Below are positions 59,059-64,000 of a stretch of 64,000 nucleotides of DNA, in pieces. Below the pieces are notes generated by a model. It made no database searches. It was not told the origin of the DNA and saw only the letters and a program-made list of their open reading frames with translations. Origin of the DNA: Pseudorasbora parva (Eukaryota > Chordata > Actinopteri > Cypriniformes > Gobionidae); assembly GCF_024679245.1 (NCBI RefSeq), contig NC_090178.1, positions 18,602,213 to 18,666,212 of the forward strand, written 5' to 3'. Numbering within the stretch: the first letter of the stretch is position 1; the number at the start of each line of letters is the position of its first letter. The translations under genes and the position numbers were made by a program.

Positions 59059-61174
59059 ATACCAATGCTATTCCCAAAATAATCTATTATTTCCCAAATC
59101 AAACAAGTATATAATACATTTACCACAGGCCAATATGAATCCAGTATGAGCTGTGTTGCCACCGATCTCTCAGCGCTAATGAAAGCAGTTTGAGGAAGTA
59201 ATCTGATTCATGGTCAGCAATTAAATGTAGGAGAGGACTGTCACTATCAATTACACACACTTTCAGTCTCCGCATCTCGGTCAGGATCAGCCCCTCAGAC
59301 TGCCATCAAAACACTGATCATCTCCATCAGCTCCTGCACGACACACACTAATCATATCTGGGTTTAATGTGATAATCACATTTCAGCCTGAACATTCTCG
59401 TAAATGGGCGTATCAGTGTAACACAATGCAAACACACCCACAACATTAATTACAGGAGTGTTTCGTTACTTGTTATTGTGGCCATGAAAATGACTCTATA
59501 TTTGCATGGTCTAGCAACCATCTAGCAATAAATCAAACATTCAAAGAATTTAGATTATCAAATTTAGACGAACTGGACTCATCAGTTGGCAACTGGCATA
59601 ATGCACCGTGATGTTAGTTGTGTCCGGGAGTGAATTAGGTACGCATCACTAGCACAGAGGTACTGTTGCAATTGCAGTAATATCACAGTACTTTGATATG
59701 CTATACTATGAATGCCATATTTTAGGAGTTGATGAAATGAGTGCCTTTACAATTTGAATAGGCGATTTTAGTGTAATTTTAACGTAATTAACAATGTTTG
59801 CAAGTGCTAATAAATTGCCATTTCAAGAAAAGAAAATAAAAACCGTACAAAAAGTGTCTTATCTTATATCTCTCTCACACACACACACACAAAACATGCA
59901 AATACCCTTATAAAGTAGTGATGTAATACATGCTATTGATTTCTTTTCATATTTACAATCAATCAACACAGGTTTTTCAACACAAAAAAAAACAAAAAAA
60001 TGACCATGGTACTGTCCAAAGAGCATTGTATTTTTTCGTTAGTGCAGTAAATATTTTTTTTTATACGTTTATAACTGTGCTATTTCAAGCTAAAAATAAA
60101 AAAAAATAAAAAATGCAGGCAAATTCACCTGACCTATGTCATGTCCAGATCCCATTTCCAATCTCTCTTCCCTTTTTCCTATCTTTCTTGACTTTTCTGA
60201 GTTGTACAAAGGCAAAAAGCCCATGAATAGGCTACTACCTGGTTTCAGTGTATCTCTGTAGAATGAACAGACTTTCAGAAATTGAATTTTACAAAGAAAA
60301 AAATCTTCTGCTACCTAAATTTATAGGATAATGCAGTAGTCCAAACTCCAAGAAAAATTAATCAGTCTTCCCAAAAATGCTATTTTGTTGCTATACTTAA
60401 GCCGATAATTGGTCTTAAATACAGCATCCTGAATTGCCACCTGTTAATTGAATACTATATAAAGGAAGTCAGGCAGCATTAATGTTTCAGCTATCCTGCG
60501 GTTCAGAGACCAACAGGGATCGGGTTGTGATGAATAATTCTAACCCGGCACAGCTGAACTTTGCGTGTGTGTGCGCGAGCGCTTCATACCACACAGGTAT
60601 TTTACACTCCTGACATGTCTATCAAGCTGCTGCCAGGAGCTGCTCCCGCTGTCAGATCTAAAAGATGACAGGAGGGAAGGAATGTGCGAGAAAAAAACAA
60701 CAAAATAAACAAAGACATCAGACCTCGCAAAGGGGAGAGGCAGAACTCTATGGTGCGCGGTCCCTGCCTCTTGTGTTTTTGTGACTGTGGCTGATGGTGT
60801 ATAACTCACATGTTAGTTCGCCACATCTTGTTCCCCCAACGAGACCATAATCATAAACTATGTGGAACACATGTCCCCTCGGGGACGTACAGACACAAAC
60901 GGCGATGCCACGGCCTGTACGACGGGGCTGCTCTGTGGACTCCAGTGCACACTGTAACAAGTGCACATGTCCTGTAAACATTCACACAAAGCAGAACTAA
61001 AGTCACTCTTGTTTCTGCTGAGGTGCTGTGGACCTACAATGTAGAGGTGATGATACTGTTTTTGTTTAAAATAGGTAACGAATGTCTGTGTGACAAAACA
61101 TGAGGTTAGCAAAGTAGTAGGCTAACGCTAACCGACTTAACTAAATTTACCCAACCGAGTAATTCATATATTAT
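59059..61174. other. Non-coding stretch, possibly unique host DNA
   Basis: A short CA tract lies at about 59,876-59,892. 60,480-61,110 is G+C-richer with minus-strand frames up to 89 codons, none with a motif. No transposon signature. Confidence 0.35.
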
Positions 61175-61688
61175 AATAATTTATTCAGCATTGTCCTCTC
61201 TTCCGTGTTTCTCCAAAAAGATTCAAACGGTTAATGAATCAGTGAATCGATCAATGCTTCAGGTCGCCAATGTCACGTGATTTGAGCAGTTTGGCGGTTT
61301 GATGTGATCCGAACTGCTGAAATCACGTGACATTGGCGAATCGTTGATCGATTCACACCGTTTGAATTTTTTTGGAGGAACGCAGAAGAGAAGACAATGC
61401 TGAATAAAATCATAGTTTTTTATATTTTTGGACCAGAATGCATTTTTGATGCTTCAAGAGATTCTAATCAACCAATTGAGGTCACATATGGACTACTTTG
61501 ATGATGTTTTTATTCCTTTTCTGGACATGGACAGTGAAGTGGGCATTGACTGCATATGCTCTGGGACTAAAATATAAAATATCTTAAACTGTGTTCCGAT
61601 GATGAACGGAGGTCTTACAGGTGTGCAACGACATTAGGGTGAGTCATTAATGACATAAATTTCATTTTTGGGTGAACTAACCCTTTAA
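61175..61688. mobile_element. TTAA fold-back MITE, left-truncated
   Basis: The right end gggtgaactaaccctttaa is intact. The interior matches MITE 3 (36,409-37,887) without the hAT insertion, with a single gaagacaa at 61,390-61,397. The core is a 20-bp perfect inverted repeat (tcgccaatgtcacgtgattt at 61,264 and its mirror at 61,320), placing two TCACGTGA sites 50 bp apart. Confidence 0.87.
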
Positions 61689-61926
61689 TGAATTAGCCTA
61701 TCGATTCATGATTTGGTTCAAGTGTCCTGGGGGTAATTGCAGAAATCACATGACTTGGCAATATGAACCACTGATTAGATAAACTGATTCATAATGATTT
61801 GAAGCTTTACAAAGCAGTGTTTTAAAATGGGCCTTCGCTATACAAGTCGTTATTCTTTTTTTTTTTTGCACACAAAACCTATTGTCACCGCTTTATAAAA
61901 TTATTGTAGAACCACTGGAGTAAGAT

Positions 61927-63055
61927 GGCCTTTTTAGAAATCTAGACACACCCCAACGGCAGCAAATCTAATCTGCTGCGAGTGTCTAGCAACTCTCAAT
62001 ACACTTCTGAGCTGTAAAAAAACAAAGTCTGGTCAGGCCAATCACATTGTTTATAGAGTCGGTGGGCGGGGCTTAACATAATGACGGCAGAGTTGCGTGC
62101 TACTTGAAAATAAAGAAGCTAGCGAATGGCGGTCTTTCGAATCGGCTTTGGCCGCGACTGGAAGACTTGGAGTTAAAGGTGCACTATGTAGTATTTTTGC
62201 AGTAAAATATCCAAAAACCACTAGGCCGGTTATATATTTTGTTCAATTGAGTACCTACAATATCCCAAATGTTTCCAACTATTTGTAAATTGTGAGAAAA
62301 TTGCTATTTTAACTAAGGACCGGGTCGTTTCAGTATAGCGTTTGAGGAAGTCGCCTGTCAAATGCGTCATATCTTCGTGATCCTCGGTTTCGGGTTTTAT
62401 TTGGCAGGAGCGCTTTACTCTTAGCAGTGTGAACAAGTGAACACACGGAGTCATTTTAAACACACTTAAATGTATCTAATATGATAAACAGAGCTCCATT
62501 ACCTCATAATCATAACTGGAAGAGCGGATCAGTGCAGGCGCCCGGCGAATGTGTCCCGTCCCATCATAATAAAAGTCCCGGTGGTCGCGAGCCGTGTGTT
62601 TGTTTAACAATCGCTCCAGCCACATGCTCAGCTCCACAACACTTGGTCCTGCTCTGCTTTACACTACAGTAACGTTAATAACCGCATGTATGAACGTGAT
62701 TTCTGCCCGAGTCCTATTTTCCACCGGCTGTGAAGAAGAGACGCCCTCCAGTGGACGAAAAGTTGCATAGCGCACCTTTAAGCTTTTCTTTGAGAAAAGA
62801 ACAAAGAACGACACTGAAGTTATTCTTAAGAAGGGAAGATGTGTTTGGAGTTTTGACCGGATACGACGAAAGTTTAATCTATCAACGAGCTCCACTTCCC
62901 CATCGTTGCTCTGGTTGGTTGTAGCGCTATCCTATCGCGTGCAGAGGGAGTTTGAAAGACAACCGTTTATCACGCCCCTTGGATTGAGCCGTCAACGGTG
63001 AGTTTCCAGACCAAACATCATGATGTGGGTCTGGCTTGTCAGGCTAGGACTTTTT
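61927..63055 (+). mobile_element. TAG..CTA-ended element, longest copy, with probable 9-bp TSD
   Basis: Flanks ggccttttt (61,927-61,935) and ggacttttt (63,047-63,055) agree at 8 of 9 positions. The element begins agaaatctagacacacc, six bases short of the tagcct start seen in the 6,933 copy, so its left limit is uncertain. It ends gtgggtctggcttgtcaggcta (given only as the terminal motif). It holds the TTAA element at 62,173-62,781. The remaining body is about 500 bp with no transposase. Confidence 0.75.
62173..62781 (+). mobile_element. 609-bp TTAA element (piggyBac-type MITE)
   Basis: The ends TTAAAGGTGCACTATGTAG and GCATAGCGCACCTTTAA are inverted, with TTAA at each end. The interior contains gccctccagtggacg and other strings found reversed at 31,378-31,720. 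Frames under 80 codons; no transposase. Confidence 0.87.
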
Positions 63056-63147
63056 AACAGTGTCTTTAGTACCTTTTATGGGTCTTGAGAGAGTAAAATG
63101 TACACGCCACTGTAATAAAGAGTTACCAAAGAAATTTTTGTTGACAG

Positions 63148-63195
63148 ATGAAGCAGTCAACTGTGTTGAATCTGACAGCAGCTGCATCCCAAGCC
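63148..63195 (+). other. Candidate 48-nt exon
   Basis: tttttgttgacag is a good acceptor ending at 63,147. ATG follows at once, and 16 codons read MKQSTVLNLTAAASQA before the consensus donor GTAAGT (63,196-63,201). Length is a multiple of three. No partner exon and no known match. Confidence 0.25.
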
Positions 63196-63422
63196 GTAAG
63201 TAAACTATTTCATAATGCTCTGCGTCTGTAAATGACAGTATCATATGGATCATGTTTTCAAAACCCTTACGTACAATAGCAAGTGGGAAATAATACAGTT
63301 TCCTACGCAATGTAGTTAGCCAATCATAACAGTGACTGAATATTGACTTCCTTCAAATTGATCATTTCAGACAGGGTCAAAATTCGTTTTTATATATAGG
63401 TGCATGCATCCAAATTGTTAGT
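63196..63422. other. Short non-coding stretch
   Basis: No gene or element recognised. Confidence 0.35.
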
Positions 63423-63560
63423 TTAAGGGTTAATTCACCCAAAAATGAAAATTCTGTCATTAATTACTCACTTTTATGTCATTCCAGAACCGTAAGATCT
63501 TCGTTTTTCCTCAGAACACAAATTCAGATATTTTTGACGAAATTCAAGAGCTCTCCAAGA
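63423..63560 (+). mobile_element. TTAA fold-back MITE, left end only
   Basis: TTAAGGGTTAATTCACCC followed by caaaaatgaaaattctgtca and the usual arm text (attccagaaccgtaagatct, cctcagaacacaaattcaga). It ends without a right arm. Confidence 0.8.
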
Positions 63561-64000
63561 GAAAAATAATACATTTCAGCTATTGTTCAGCTAAGGTCAG
63601 TTCAGAGTTGATTCTGTTTGGCTGTAAAGATAATAATTGATAGTAAAGATCAATTATTAAATAAATGAATTTAATCTATATAGGAGTTCATCGTCCAGCA
63701 CTGTTCAGTTCTCATACAACAGCGTCAGCTCAGTCTGATGAATAATACTGTTGAATATTAAGTTTCCCCAGGCAAGACAAAGGCGACAGTGGCAAGGAAC
63801 CTAAACTCCATCAGGTGACAGAATGGAGAAAAAAATCTTGGGAGAAACCAGGCTCAGTCGGGGGGCCAGTTCTCCTCTGGCCAACGAACAAACAGTGTGA
63901 TTATGATTCAGGCTGCATCAAAAGTCCGAATTTAGATCGGGATTGGTAGCATTCAAATATTCATCCAGTTCCATTTGACTGAAGATCGATTCATCATGCT
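63561..64000 (+). repeat. Retroposon-like repeat, cut by the window end
   Basis: From about 63,680 caaaggcgacagtggcaagg, then aaactccatcaggtgacaga, cttgggagaaaccaggctca and gccagttctcctctggcc match by memory a repeat found across teleost genomes. Probably the body of the family whose tail lies at 58,394-58,572. The right end is outside the window. Confidence 0.55.

Noticed and set aside
58767..59162. 131-codon minus-strand frame rich in Ser-Ile-His-Pro and plus-strand Met-Asp-Gly-Trp frames
   Set aside because: Translation of the GGAT/GGAC minisatellite, not a gene.

Overview
The window looks like intergenic or intronic DNA from a teleost fish, most probably a cyprinid. The base composition is A+T-rich. 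There are long dinucleotide and tetranucleotide microsatellites, tRNA-derived SINEs, and several unrelated Tc1/mariner, hAT-like and TTAA-type DNA transposon families typical of carp and zebrafish genomes. The species is an inference. No prokaryotic gene organisation, CRISPR array or operon is present, and I found no intact host protein-coding gene.

Layout. 1-6600: microsatellites, a Tc1 end fragment, and a large old repeat (about 2.8-5.9 kb) that holds a 215-bp Tc1 derivative, followed by a SINE. 6.6-9.0 kb: a hAT-like element with an 8-bp target-site duplication (TSD), packed with younger elements including a SINE. 9.6-12.1 kb and 15.4-17.0 kb: two long-terminal-repeat-type Tc1 copies (family A) in opposite orientation, both with broken DD34E transposases; the first is split by a 1-kb insertion. 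18.9-19.3, 28.7-29.6 and 42.8-43.4 kb: copies of a fold-back MITE. 23.0-26.1 kb: a three-level nest (TTAA fold-back MITE, then Tc1 family B, then a hAT fragment) followed by a second MITE. 31.1-34.2 kb: two non-autonomous elements. 36.1-37.9 kb: a TTAA fold-back MITE split by a hAT-like element with a perfect 8-bp TSD. 38.9-39.7 kb: a further hAT-like element. 48.8-49.6 kb: a third Tc1 lineage. 51.2-52.4 kb: a Tc1 family B fragment split by an element with a perfect 9-bp TSD. 53.9-55.1 kb: a decayed gag-like retroelement reading frame. 58.8-59.1 kb: a tetranucleotide-derived minisatellite. 61.2-64.0 kb: more MITEs, another copy of the 9-bp-TSD family with a TTAA element inside it, and a retroposon-like repeat cut by the window edge.

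The genes here are all dead transposon genes (Tc1 transposases of three lineages, a hAT transposase C-terminus, a gag-like remnant). Their interest lies in the nesting order, the TSDs, and paralogous empty sites inside the same window that prove several insertions. A few short open segments have good splice signals (12,995; 13,848; 35,502; 50,839; 63,148) and could be exons of a host gene or lncRNA. They are weak candidates, and I do not recognise their products.

I did not find a convincing undescribed functional system. The best leads are the TAG..CTA-ended element family with 9-bp TSDs, the two Tc1 copies that share the same frameshifts, and the 35,502-35,603 exon candidate.
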